NCBI RefSeq assembly: GCF_024305035.1
Contig: NZ_JAMWZB010000016.1
Coordinates: 51,747-115,746, forward strand
Source of the DNA: Algoriphagus sp.
Lineage (GTDB): Bacteria > Bacteroidota > Bacteroidia > Cytophagales > Cyclobacteriaceae
Direction: 5' to 3'
Length of the DNA: 64,000 nucleotides
The position numbers and the translations under genes are program-made. This document shows positions 20,601 through 26,127 of this stretch, one piece after another (position 1 is the first letter of the stretch; each line of letters begins with the position of its first letter). The notes under the pieces were generated by a model. That model saw only the letters and a program-made list of their open reading frames with translations. It was not told where the DNA came from and searched no databases.

Positions 20601-23600
20601 GAAGAACATTCTGGTTTTTGGGAATTTCCTGAGAAGGGTTGCTCCAAATCGATAGGGTTTTTTCTTCCACTTCTAAAATCAATGGAATTGTGGAAACAGT
20701 TTTTTGCGGAACATTCACTGCAATCCGCAGGACATTCAAAAAGCGATCGGCGAGAAGTTTGATACTTTCAGGATTGAAGAATTTGCACTTATACTCGAAC
20801 TCAAAACCAATCGTTTCCTTATCCTCAAATCCACTCAAAGTCAGGTCAAACATGGGAGTCGTTTCATGTTTTACACGGAGAAGATTGATTGGGTGTCCTC
20901 CGATAGTCTGATGTTGGTAACCGGCCTGAAGGAGTGTAAACATGACCTGAACGGAATTCACCTCAAGCCCCTTTGCTCTGAGATCAGCAATCAGTTCGTC
21001 ATAGGGAAAGGCGTCATTTTCAAAAGCAGAGAGTAAAAGCTGCTTGGTGTTTTCCAGAAAAGAACTGAATGGTAAGTCGGGATTTAGTTTATTTTGGATG
21101 GCCAGCGTATTGACAAACATTCCGATTATATCCTCGGTCTCCGGAAGGTTTCTTCCTGATGAAGTGGTAGCAATCACCACATTTTCAGACTGGACGTATT
21201 TGGATATCAATAAGGTAAACGCAGCATATAGAAAAATAAAAGGAGTAATTCCTATTTCCCCACCATGCTTTTTTACCTGGTCAAACAGCTCTCCTTCAAG
21301 CTTGAAAAAATAAGTTTCTCCCTTAGAGTCTGGAATAGTCAGTGCATGAAAATCCACTGGAAATTCAAGCCTTGGCATTCCCCCTGAATACATTGACTTC
21401 CAAAATCCAGACTGTTCGATTCTTTCTAATTGTTGATTTTCGGACTGTTGCCAATGCACATAATCCATGAACGAAAATGGATGAGCACTTAGCTCCTTTC
21501 CTACATAAGCATCGGATAGAGCTTGGAAAAAGAGTTTATGAGACATGCCGTCCATGATGACATGGTGGGTGTCGATCAGTAAAAACTGACTACCTCCCGC
21601 CTGCCAAAGTTCCAGACGGATCAACGGGGGATGGCTTAAATCAAAAGGCTTTGATCCCCAGTTTTTGATTGTTTCTTCAATCTCTGCCTCAGGAAAAGTG
21701 AGTAAAGGAATATCGACGATTACCTGATCGAGAACCTGCTGCCGCAAAATTTCCCCGTCCATCTGAAAGGAAGTCCTGAAGGCATCAGAGCAATTGATTA
21801 CTTGCTGAAAAGCTTTGGTAAGCTGTCTGTGATCCAGTGTGCCGCCAACTTCATAGACGGCAGGCAAATTGTAAAGGACAGAGTCGGATCCCTGCTGAAG
21901 AGAATGAAGGTAGACGCGCTTCTGAGCTGAGGCTAGGGGATAGGATTCCAAAAGAGGCGCCTTCGTGATTTTTTTCGTCTCCGATTTTCCTCTCGAGCGG
22001 ATCAAAGTAGCTAGTCCGCTTACTGTTGGGTTAGTAAAAATATCCTTTACAGATACACAGGTACCCGTTTGCTGCCAGAGTCTTCCTGCCAGCTGAGCGG
22101 ATTTCAAGGAATCTCCACCAAGTGCTAAGAAGCTGTCATTGATACTTATTGAATCGGATACCAAATTTAATAGCTGTGCATAGAGCCGGGTAATCCTTAT
22201 TTCTAGTTCTGTTGATGGAGCCACAAATTCAGCTCCTGTGGTAATTATTTCTCCCGGTTCGGGTAGGGCTTTTCGGTCAATTTTGCCGGAAGGGCTTAAT
22301 GGAAGTTTTTCCATAGGAACGAATCGGGCGGGGATCATAAAATCAGCAAGAGTCTGTCCCAGGTAGGTTCGAAGTTCTTCCACTGTCTTTTGGACTGCAC
22401 TTACGTAATAGGCGCAAAGATATTTTCCCCCCTGAATGTCTTCGCGAACGGTGACAGCAGCCTGGGTGATATCAGATTTTGAGAGAAGGGCATTTTCAAT
22501 TTCCCCCAGTTCGATCCGGAATCCCCGGATTTTGACCTGATGGTCAATTCTACCTAAAAACTCAATCTCCCCATTTGGGAGCCATTGAGCAAGGTCTCCT
22601 GAACGGTACATTTTCCCCTCAGGAGTAAATGGATCTGCTACAAACTTTTCAAGGGTTAGTTCTGGACGGTTTAGATACCCTCTTCCTACGCCTGCTCCCC
22701 CAATACACAGTTCGCCAGGGCTTCCACTCGGTAGTTGATTCCCCTCCTGATCCAAAATATAAACCCTGTAATTGGGAAGAGCTTTGCCTAAAGTGATTTG
22801 TTTCGAATCCTTTTCTACTCTACTCAGGGTCGCACAGACAGTAATCTCAGTTGGGCCATAGGCATTGATGAGAGATTTGGTATTGGCCCATTGTTTTGCT
22901 GTGCTCAGTGGGAGCGCTTCTCCTCCGCTCAAGACCGTATGCAAAGAGGGAAGTTGATCTGGGTTTAATTGGTTGAGCGCTGTTGGCGAAAGCAGCGTGA
23001 TGTTGACTTTGTGGCAATTAATAGTGGCAGTCAGCTGATGGCCTGGCATGAGGTTTTCCTTGCTTGCCATGACCAAAGCAGATCCTGAGGTAAGTGCCAG
23101 AATCAGTTCCAGGACAGAAGCATCAAAGCTGATCGAAGCAAACTGTAAAACCCTTTCTCCAGGCTTTAGCACTATAAATTGCTGCAGTGCATAGGCTAGA
23201 TGGACGACATTTCTATGCTCAATCATCACGCCTTTTGGTTTTCCTGTTGAACCGGAAGTATAAATAATGTAGGAGAGATCAGAATCTTCGATCGGGAGAG
23301 CTAAATTTTCAGTTGGGTAGTTGGCTATTTCTTTCTGGAGAGATTCCCAAACCAAAACTTTCTTGCCAAATTTTTGAAATAGTTGTACAGAAGCCGTTTG
23401 GGATGCACGATGTGAAAGAATAGAGCTTATGCCAGAATCTTCTACCATGTACTGCAGCCGGTCCTTTGGATAGTCCGGATCAAGGGGTAAATAAGCACCA
23501 CCTGCCTTCCAGATCGCCAAAATGCTTAGGATTAATTCTGGAGATCGCTGCATGCAAATCCCAACTACAGTTTCTTGACCGATACCCTGTGTTCTCAAAT

Positions 23601-23754
23601 AATGGGCAAGTTGATTGGATAACTTGTTTAAGGTTGAGTAAGTCAATTCATATCCTTCAAAAATTAGGGCGAGATTGTTTGGGTTTAAAAGAACCTGAGC
23701 TTCAAACAGCTCAAATAATCCTTTTATTTGCCTGGAAGTTGAATTGTAAAGCAT
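8614..23754 (-). CDS. five-module non-ribosomal peptide synthetase, A-T-(C-A-T)x4-TE
   Basis: 5046 residues, one uninterrupted frame. Domain order with approximate landmarks: A1 (TSGSTGKPKG motif near residue 170), T1 (GGDSL 548), C2 (HHVIMDG 731), A2 (1207), T2 (1583), C3 (HHLIMDG 1768), A3 (2245), T3 (2622), C4 (HHIIFDG 2806), A4 (3282), T4 (3659), C5 (3844), A5 (4320), T5 (GGNSL 4696), thioesterase (GHSMGG 4829, later LFDSY and GNHISMM supplying the probable Asp and His). All C domains keep HHxxxDG and all A domains keep the A10 lysine, so every module looks active. There is no starter C, epimerisation or methylation domain, so an all-L pentapeptide released or cyclised by the TE is predicted. 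Pocket residues read by hand against GrsA: A1 DALLLGAVCK, A2 and A4 DTWTVGAIEK, A3 and A5 DAFVFAAVCK (the last resembles aromatic/Phe pockets). Two 4170-bp internal repeats are described separately. Confidence 0.96.
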   Translation of the reverse strand: MLYNSTSRQIKGLFELFEAQVLLNPNNLALIFEGYELTYSTLNKLSNQLAHYLRTQGIGQETVVGICMQRSPELILSILAIWKAGGAYLPLDPDYPKDRLQYMVEDSGISSILSHRASQTASVQLFQKFGKKVLVWESLQKEIANYPTENLALPIEDSDLSYIIYTSGSTGKPKGVMIEHRNVVHLAYALQQFIVLKPGERVLQFASISFDASVLELILALTSGSALVMASKENLMPGHQLTATINCHKVNITLLSPTALNQLNPDQLPSLHTVLSGGEALPLSTAKQWANTKSLINAYGPTEITVCATLSRVEKDSKQITLGKALPNYRVYILDQEGNQLPSGSPGELCIGGAGVGRGYLNRPELTLEKFVADPFTPEGKMYRSGDLAQWLPNGEIEFLGRIDHQVKIRGFRIELGEIENALLSKSDITQAAVTVREDIQGGKYLCAYYVSAVQKTVEELRTYLGQTLADFMIPARFVPMEKLPLSPSGKIDRKALPEPGEIITTGAEFVAPSTELEIRITRLYAQLLNLVSDSISINDSFLALGGDSLKSAQLAGRLWQQTGTCVSVKDIFTNPTVSGLATLIRSRGKSETKKITKAPLLESYPLASAQKRVYLHSLQQGSDSVLYNLPAVYEVGGTLDHRQLTKAFQQVINCSDAFRTSFQMDGEILRQQVLDQVIVDIPLLTFPEAEIEETIKNWGSKPFDLSHPPLIRLELWQAGGSQFLLIDTHHVIMDGMSHKLFFQALSDAYVGKELSAHPFSFMDYVHWQQSENQQLERIEQSGFWKSMYSGGMPRLEFPVDFHALTIPDSKGETYFFKLEGELFDQVKKHGGEIGITPFIFLYAAFTLLISKYVQSENVVIATTSSGRNLPETEDIIGMFVNTLAIQNKLNPDLPFSSFLENTKQLLLSAFENDAFPYDELIADLRAKGLEVNSVQVMFTLLQAGYQHQTIGGHPINLLRVKHETTPMFDLTLSGFEDKETIGFEFEYKCKFFNPESIKLLADRFLNVLRIAVNVPQKTVSTIPLILEVEEKTLSIWSNPSQEIPKNQNVLHFFESKVLEFPHQTALSFGNLELTFSQLNQQANQLAHYLISSGIKKESIVGVFMQRSSELIISILAIGKAGAAYLPLDPEYPSDRLEFMVEDASSHILLTHLPCKAQVEEKLSNYSGDQVFWENIQDELMKRPIQNPNLSISGSDLAYIIYTSGSTGKPKGVLLEHGGLVNLILAQTERFSLTPDSKVLQFASISFDTSLWEILLSLCAGASLVMVKPENLLLGQHLTDTIRKYKVTHFTAPPSVLAVLNPLDFPDLEVVVSGGESLKKETAAFWARHKKLFNAYGPTEATIEVLVSEVSPDPDQVTIGKPLPNTRVHILDPHGNQVPIGLRGELYIGGVGVARGYLNRPELTAEKFVADPFSPGQRLYRTGDLARWLPSGEVEFLGRIDQQVKIRGFRIELGEIEDNLLAYPGILDVAVTVRQSSDGSDLLCAYYVSNVERSVVELRDFLSRTLPAYMIPARYMQLPEFPLTPNGKVDRKALPEPGETILSGAEFIAPSTPEENIIARLWAQLLGLALESISTLDDFFALGGDSLKSAQLAGRLSQETGTSVSVKDIFSNPSLASLASLISSKGQSTFFKITKAPLLDSYPLASAQKRVYLHSLQQGFDAVLYNMPAVYEVDGALDHGLLTQAFQQVVNRYDAFRTSFLIDGEDLRQRVLEGVRVDIPVQVLLEEEIEGALKSWGTQPFDLGNAPLIRMQLWQTERQQFLLIDTHHLIMDGMSYEPFFRSLCDAYQGKSLSADALSFLDYAYWQQSGAQRQVQAEQAEFWQSMFENGIPALELPLDFHGTAIPNPHGATHSFKLEGELFRNIKKQCKESGTTPFIFLYAAFTLLISKYAQTKEIVIGTTSSGRNLPETQDMIGMFVNTLAIRNQVEGSLPFTTFLDRTKQLLLSAFENDAYPYEELVADLRSKGHTDQAVRVMFTLLKESEDTLHLGDSRLLLKETESVSQAKFDLSLSGVEREEEINFDLVYAEALFSGESMRLLAERFLNVLDQAVQVPQEPIERCSILLDQEAEQIQSWNSKVLEVPQTALIHELFEAMVLEYPEHIALIFGQQQLSYSVLNQQANRLAHYLRSCGIAAERRVGICLERSSELIISILAVWKSGGAYVPLDPSYPGDRLAYMIEDSGLELILTQNSLLPLLELVCQTSQVQLVSNEELETGLAGYPQTNPDPACHSDNLAYVIYTSGTTGKPKGVMLEHRNAVNLAFAQQHSIWVNPSDRVLQFASSSFDASVFELLLALASGAGLVMASKEELLPGPSLTRIINTHQVSLAVLTPVVLSHLEPAQLPSLHRVFSAGEALPLTTAQKWASATTLINAYGPTEITVCATLSKVDPKAERITIGNPLPNYQCHILDPEGNQLPIGVAGELYIGGAGVARGYLNRPELAAEKFVTDPFNPARRIYRSGDLARWLPSGEVEFLGRIDQQVKIRGFRIELGEIEDNLLEYPGILEVALTVRQDHQGEKYLCAYYVSETEKTVEELRGFLGQTLPEFMIPARYVAMENLPLSPAGKIDRKALPEPGQTVNTGSKFIAPESELELLIAGLYSKLLGIDQETIGTGDSFFALGGDSLKSAQLAGRLSQETLTVVSVKDVFTNPTVRGLAALISSKAPSTSIKISKAPVLDSYPLASAQKRVYLHSLQQGSDAVLYNMPIVYQVKEGKLEAGLLGKALQTIVNQSSTLRTSIVMRDGELTQVIAPKVSMTVSEKRFSESDLMGQVKNWGKTPFNLVEVPLIRVELWKTASRQLLAIDTHHIIFDGMSYKPFFEALSNAYQGIEPTTMPLDFFDYAFWQQSAAFQELKLNDAKFWHEMFSDGIQPLELPLDFSAPLVRNHSGGTMSFQLEGELLESIYLHCKQTGTTPFIFLYAACTLLISKYAQSEDVVIATTSSGRNLPETENMIGMFVNTLAIRNQIEGNDSFSSFLAKTKEILLTAFENDSYPYDELVVSLRSMGLSDHEVQVMFTMIKDVELQQTIDDCSLEIFGGSESSQAMFDLTFSGRETQECIAFDIEYASEFFSKSSIERLIKRFLQLLHLILNRPNELVSKHSILLQEEEEQLENWNQKNGKTEQAKSTEALFLQKVEEYPNKDALLFEDERISFLELNTKSNELGDWMRIQGVIPGSHVGLCMSRSIELVVGILAIWKVGAVYIPLDPDYPQERLQFMVDDAAIQFLLSHKSSQHTLANALDSFNGKILIWEDFVKNEHSSFTQNPNLSISGSDLAYIIYTSGSTGKPKGVLLEHGGLVNLILAQTERFSLTPDSKVLQFASISFDTSLWEILLSLCAGASLVMVKPENLLLGQHLTDTIRKYKVTHFTAPPSVLAVLNPLDFPDLEVVVSGGESLKKETAAFWARHKKLFNAYGPTEATIEVLVSEVSPDPDQVTIGKPLPNTRVHILDPHGNQVPIGLRGELYIGGVGVARGYLNRPELTAEKFVADPFSPGQRLYRTGDLARWLPSGEVEFLGRIDQQVKIRGFRIELGEIEDNLLAYPGILDVAVTVRQSSDGSDLLCAYYVSNVERSVVELRDFLSRTLPAYMIPARYMQLPEFPLTPNGKVDRKALPEPGETILSGAEFIAPSTPEENIIARLWAQLLGLALESISTLDDFFALGGDSLKSAQLAGRLSQETGTSVSVKDIFSNPSLASLASLISSKGQSTFFKITKAPLLDSYPLASAQKRVYLHSLQQGFDAVLYNMPAVYEVDGALDHGLLTQAFQQVVNRYDAFRTSFLIDGEDLRQRVLEGVRVDIPVQVLLEEEIEGALKSWGTQPFDLGNAPLIRMQLWQTERQQFLLIDTHHLIMDGMSYEPFFRSLCDAYQGKSLSADALSFLDYAYWQQSGAQRQVQAEQAEFWQSMFENGIPALELPLDFHGTAIPNPHGATHSFKLEGELFRNIKKQCKESGTTPFIFLYAAFTLLISKYAQTKEIVIGTTSSGRNLPETQDMIGMFVNTLAIRNQVEGSLPFTTFLDRTKQLLLSAFENDAYPYEELVADLRSKGHTDQAVRVMFTLLKESEDTLHLGDSRLLLKETESVSQAKFDLSLSGVEREEEINFDLVYAEALFSGESMRLLAERFLNVLDQAVQVPQEPIERCSILLDQEAEQIQSWNSKVLEVPQTALIHELFEAMVLEYPEHIALIFGQQQLSYSVLNQQANRLAHYLRSCGIAAERRVGICLERSSELIISILAVWKSGGAYVPLDPSYPGDRLAYMIEDSGLELILTQNSLLPLLELVCQTSQVQLVSNEELETGLAGYPQTNPDPACHSDNLAYVIYTSGTTGKPKGVMLEHRNAVNLAFAQQHSIWVNPSDRVLQFASSSFDASVFELLLALASGAGLVMASKEELLPGPSLTRIINTHQVSLAVLTPVVLSHLEPAQLPSLHRVFSAGEALPLTTAQKWASATTLINAYGPTEITVCATLSKVDPKAERITIGNPLPNYQCHILDPEGNQLPIGVAGELYIGGAGVARGYLNRPELAAEKFVTDPFNPARRIYRSGDLARWLPSGEVEFLGRIDQQVKIRGFRIELGEIEDNLLEYPGILEVALTVRQDHQGEKYLCAYYVSETEKTVEELRGFLGQTLPEFMIPARYVAMENLPLSPAGKIDRKALPEPGESILTGTEFIAPRTKQEKDIVELWSKTLGLRIEEIGIEDDFFALGGNSLKAVSLIAEIQKHLLKKLPLHEVFKRTTVRAQSDFLNDLKTDKSQTESSLIPLQPKGIKTPLFIAPGIEGKCYYLVELAKALGEDQPVYGFQSVGLLAGEEPLTSIEAMAEFNIQLMKKIQPSGPYLLGGHSMGGWVVMEMSNQLRKQGEKVVFLGLFDSYSPTIFEQREGFSIHSNDQEINDLLLLLQRLADYYDPEINLSELKKILDLVAQSDRTEKVNQWAISKGLVPANFSQEEIKRWAQVIGINSRMSFQPKSTKQKTILFKAEETESETSEVPRCLGWSSVMTTTLQIAVTPGNHISMMIEPNVTYLAKAIQANLAGFGNYQEEFSTLKNSNSASKKKQLEI
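9806..13975 (-). repeat. NRPS internal long repeat, copy 2 (module 4 A-core to module 5 A10)
   Basis: 4170 bp matching 16031-20200 at a constant offset of 6225 bp. It encodes residues about 3260-4650: A4 from just before its TSGSTG motif, T4, C5 and all of A5 through the KIDRKALPEPG motif. The match stops abruptly at both ends: base 9805 t versus 16030 a, and base 13976 g versus 20201 a. The only difference I found is 13372 a versus 19597 g, a synonymous Leu codon change. Confidence 0.95.
16031..20200 (-). repeat. NRPS internal long repeat, copy 1 (module 2 A-core to module 3 A10)
   Basis: 4170 bp partner of 9806-13975. It encodes residues about 1185-2575: A2 from just before its TSGSTG motif, T2, C3 and A3 through A10. 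The 2055 bp between the copies (T3, C4 and the N-terminal part of A4) are unique and more AT-rich, so this is a separated, not a back-to-back, duplication. Confidence 0.95.
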
Positions 23755-23821
23755 GTTAAAAGATTTCTTATTTTATTCTTTGCCTTCTTTAAAAGAAGAT
23801 TTTAAGATTTTTCGGTTAATT

Positions 23822-23843
23822 CGATTAAAATTTATTTTAATCG
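23822..23843. promoter_or_regulatory. perfect 22-bp palindrome 68 bp upstream of the NRPS start
   Basis: Arms CGATTAAAAT (23822-23831) and ATTTTAATCG (23834-23843) are exactly complementary, with a 2-base spacer. It would lie in the 5' untranslated region if transcription starts near 23930. It could be an operator or an AU-rich hairpin; it has no T-tract of terminator type on the minus strand. A second, shorter inverted repeat (CTTCTTT/AAAGAAG, 23784-23798) lies between it and the start codon. Confidence 0.45.
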
Positions 23844-23936
23844 CGTTTTACCAAGCATTTACCTCTTGAGGAACAACCGAAGGGATGATAGCAGAAGGAA
23901 AAGTTTTTAGATGTTTTGTAAAATGAGTTCATAAAA

Positions 23937-23944
23937 CAAAAGTA
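23937..23944 (-). promoter_or_regulatory. candidate -7 element (TACTTTTG) for the NRPS operon
   Basis: On the minus strand TACTTTTG fits the Bacteroidota TAnnTTTG -7 consensus fully. No TTTG is seen at the expected -33 distance, so it may need an activator or be chance. It would give a leader of about 175 nt. Confidence 0.3.
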
Positions 23945-23999
23945 CTTTTAGTTTTACTGATATGTTCTTTATAATCTCATAAGAGAAGGTTATCAATCA

Positions 24000-24113
24000 C
24001 TAAATCCTATCTGGTATCCCTTCAATTCGCCTCTCGAAAATGAAATACACCACAACTATGAGAAGTAAAATGGCCACGATAAATAAGATGAATGTCCAAT
24101 CAAATCTTCTCAT
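24000..24113 (-). CDS. 37-residue single-pass membrane peptide in the NRPS leader
   Basis: ATG at 24113-24111, TAG at 24002-24000. The peptide is MRRFDWTF, then a hydrophobic run of I, L, V, A from about residue 8 to 26, then a charged tail ERRIEGIPDRI. That is one transmembrane helix with basic residues at both ends. It sits on the same strand as the NRPS, 245 bases upstream of it and about 60 bases downstream of the candidate promoter. No family is recognised. It could be a small regulatory or stress membrane protein, an upstream leader ORF, or chance; the clean TM pattern favours a real gene. Confidence 0.4.
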   Translation of the reverse strand: MRRFDWTFILFIVAILLLIVVVYFIFERRIEGIPDRI

Positions 24114-24173
24114 CTTGGAGCTTTTAGCCGGCTAGTTTAGTGATGGAAGGTATTTAGTGAGAGCTGTTTACAC

Positions 24174-24204
24174 CAAACTTTTTAGGCGACAAAAAACTGA
24201 CAAT
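24174..24204 (-). promoter_or_regulatory. candidate promoter overlapping the TTGTC array
   Basis: Minus strand: ATTG (24204-24201), a 19-base spacer, then AAAGTTTG (24181-24174). These fit TTTG and TAnnTTTG with one mismatch each. It would direct transcription into the 37-codon ORF and then the NRPS. Array repeat 3 overlaps the -33 element. Confidence 0.35.
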
Positions 24205-24225
24205 CACCGGACAAGTACCGGACAA
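24188..24225 (-). promoter_or_regulatory. four TTGTC direct repeats at exact 11-bp period
   Basis: On the plus strand GACAA begins at 24188, 24199, 24210 and 24221. The two promoter-distal copies extend to a 9-base match, ACCGGACAA. Direct repeats spaced by one helical turn are typical of sites where a regulator binds cooperatively on one DNA face. They lie about 75-112 bp upstream of the 37-codon ORF and about 435-470 bp upstream of the NRPS start. The same core TTGTCCG recurs at 26291-26297, upstream of the neighbouring regulator gene. Confidence 0.55.
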
Positions 24226-24312
24226 CGAAATTTAAAACACTTATAATCAGAAGCTTGAATCGAACATTTGACCCTAAAAATTTCTCCTTTGAATTCCTAA
24301 AAATGCACTTGA

Positions 24313-26127
24313 TCAAATTTCAGCGATATAATCATCTAGATTGGTATCGGCACTGAGTTGAAGCCGCTGCCGTAACCGCTGCCGTGTTTTATGCACACTG
24401 TCCACGGAAATACCCAGCATAGCGGCCATTTGCTTGCTGGTCAGTTCCATGCGAGTCAGTGCGGCCATCCGTTGCTCAGCAAGGGAGATATCCGCTGTAT
24501 TTTTTTTTAGCTTCTGAAAAAATGAAGGATAAATTTTATCAAAAAGTGATTTGAATTTTAGCCAATCGTCTTCGGTCAGGATAGTTTGCTGGCTCAATTC
24601 GGCTATGAGTTCTTGCTGTTCATCGGTAGCGATCCTGCCGTTCAGCTGTTCTTCCAATTTCTCAATTAGGCTCGTTTTCTCGATAATATGATTGGTAAAG
24701 ATTTTTATTTGTTCTTTGGCTAATTGAATTTCTTGCTCCATCCGTAATTTTTCACTTTCAGCTCGCTCCCAGGCCAATTTGTTTTTTAAACGCCCCCGGT
24801 TGACGATTAAAAAAGCAATGAATGAAAACCCAACAATCCCCGCCATCAAACTATTTCGGATGAAAAGCTGACGTTGTTTCTCCTTATTAATTTTTTCAAT
24901 TCTGTAGCGACTTTCTTCACTGATCAACCTCGCTTTGGATATCTCCAGACTGCTCGTAGCCACTTCTTTTTCCAGTGAATCATTTAGGGAAATAAAGCGA
25001 TCACTAAAGTAAAATGCGCTATCATAATCCCCCATAGCCCTGAACAATTGACTGAGCGTAAAGTAGGTGTCGCGACGGTAGGGCTTATTTGGCCAGAGAC
25101 TAAGTAAGCGAAGGGCTTCCTTTGCATTGGCTAATGCGGCTTCTGGGTTTCCCCTTGCCAGATTTGCTTTGGCCATCCATTGTGAGGCATTTGCAGCAGC
25201 ATTGAATGCGCTATCCTTGATGCTACGGTGAAAATCCGTATTGAAAAGAGCCCAAGCTGAATCATAATTATTTTGAGAATAAACGACTTTGCCAATGCTT
25301 CCGGATACTTTTCCCAGCAAGGCCGAATCCAACTGTTCACTCGCTAACCAAAAGGCCCGCTGCAAATAATAAATTGCTGAATCAAATTCATTCGTATAAT
25401 AAAAACTGCTGCCAATTGTATTCAATGCATTCACCTTAAAAAGGTACGGCTTCTCATACCCTTCTTCATAAGTGGGGATTTTCCATGCTTCCAGTGATTT
25501 TTTAGCATAGGTAATCGATTCCTCGTATTCCTTCACCTGAAGGAGTAATTCGGCAAGTTCAGAATAGACGTGAGGCTCAACGGGGTATTTTATTTTTTCA
25601 AACAAATCCACCCCATTTTTAGAGTACATCACGGCCCAGGCGGTTTCCCCGAACGAAAGTATCCGTCTCGCGGAATAAAAATTTACCCAACCAATTACTT
25701 TTTCACTTTCAGTTAGGTAGGCAGCATCCAGGGCAGCGGTGTACAACTTCATCAATTGCTGTTTGATGGGGATTAAGGCCACATTACTTCGGTCCTTGAA
25801 TTTGTCATATCCAGCAAATTTGGCGTAGATCACTTCTGCTTTTACCATGTAAAAGTAGGTCTTGAAATAATGCCCTTTTCCCATCTTCGAGTTTTCGAGG
25901 GAATCCAAAAAACTAAGCGCCCGAATACTATCCGATTCGATTAATTGGTTCGTCAGACTTCCAAGGCTATTTACTTCATTCAACTCAACCTTACTCATTT
26001 CCACTGCCCACTTATCGACTTCAAGTCCGATTTTTTCGGGCTCTTGGGCGAAGGTGGCAAAATGAAAACCTGCAATGAGCAAAAAAATAAAACAGGCATA
26101 AAGCCATGGATTTCTCAGCTTTTGCAT
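24313..26127 (-). CDS. TPR-transmembrane-HTH transcriptional regulator
   Basis: 604 residues. N-terminal signal/anchor segment (ACFIFLLIAGFHFATFAQ), then about 350 residues of tetratricopeptide-type helical pairs (for example YYTNEFDSAIYYLQRAF and AMGDYDSAFYFSDRF). A transmembrane helix follows near residue 425 (NSLMAGIVGFSFIAFLIV), then a charged coiled coil, and a C-terminal LuxR-like helix-turn-helix (LTRMELTSKQMAAMLGISVD, then SVHKTRQRLRQRL). This is a common Bacteroidota layout in which a periplasmic TPR sensor is joined to a cytoplasmic DNA-binding domain. The ligand is unknown. It is encoded just upstream of the NRPS on the same strand, and shared TTGTCCG motifs lie on both sides of it. 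It is the best candidate regulator of the cluster (inference). Confidence 0.82.
   Translation of the reverse strand: MQKLRNPWLYACFIFLLIAGFHFATFAQEPEKIGLEVDKWAVEMSKVELNEVNSLGSLTNQLIESDSIRALSFLDSLENSKMGKGHYFKTYFYMVKAEVIYAKFAGYDKFKDRSNVALIPIKQQLMKLYTAALDAAYLTESEKVIGWVNFYSARRILSFGETAWAVMYSKNGVDLFEKIKYPVEPHVYSELAELLLQVKEYEESITYAKKSLEAWKIPTYEEGYEKPYLFKVNALNTIGSSFYYTNEFDSAIYYLQRAFWLASEQLDSALLGKVSGSIGKVVYSQNNYDSAWALFNTDFHRSIKDSAFNAAANASQWMAKANLARGNPEAALANAKEALRLLSLWPNKPYRRDTYFTLSQLFRAMGDYDSAFYFSDRFISLNDSLEKEVATSSLEISKARLISEESRYRIEKINKEKQRQLFIRNSLMAGIVGFSFIAFLIVNRGRLKNKLAWERAESEKLRMEQEIQLAKEQIKIFTNHIIEKTSLIEKLEEQLNGRIATDEQQELIAELSQQTILTEDDWLKFKSLFDKIYPSFFQKLKKNTADISLAEQRMAALTRMELTSKQMAAMLGISVDSVHKTRQRLRQRLQLSADTNLDDYIAEI

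Larger units (their letters stand above)
23755..24312. other. 558-bp regulatory/leader region between NRPS and TPR-HTH regulator
   Basis: No long gene is present. On the minus strand, reading toward the NRPS, it holds a phased TTGTC array (24188-24225), a candidate promoter (24174-24204), a 37-codon membrane ORF (24000-24113), a TACTTTTG element (23937-23944), a perfect palindrome (23822-23843) and a 7-bp-arm inverted repeat (23784-23798). The listed elements have separate entries where they can be supported. Confidence 0.7.

Noticed and set aside
4058..23754. The NRPS cluster as a siderophore locus because of the TonB-receptor-like barrel
   Set aside because: No chelator starter, ornithine hydroxylase, Ser/Thr-type pockets or iron-uptake ABC genes are seen, and the pockets look hydrophobic.
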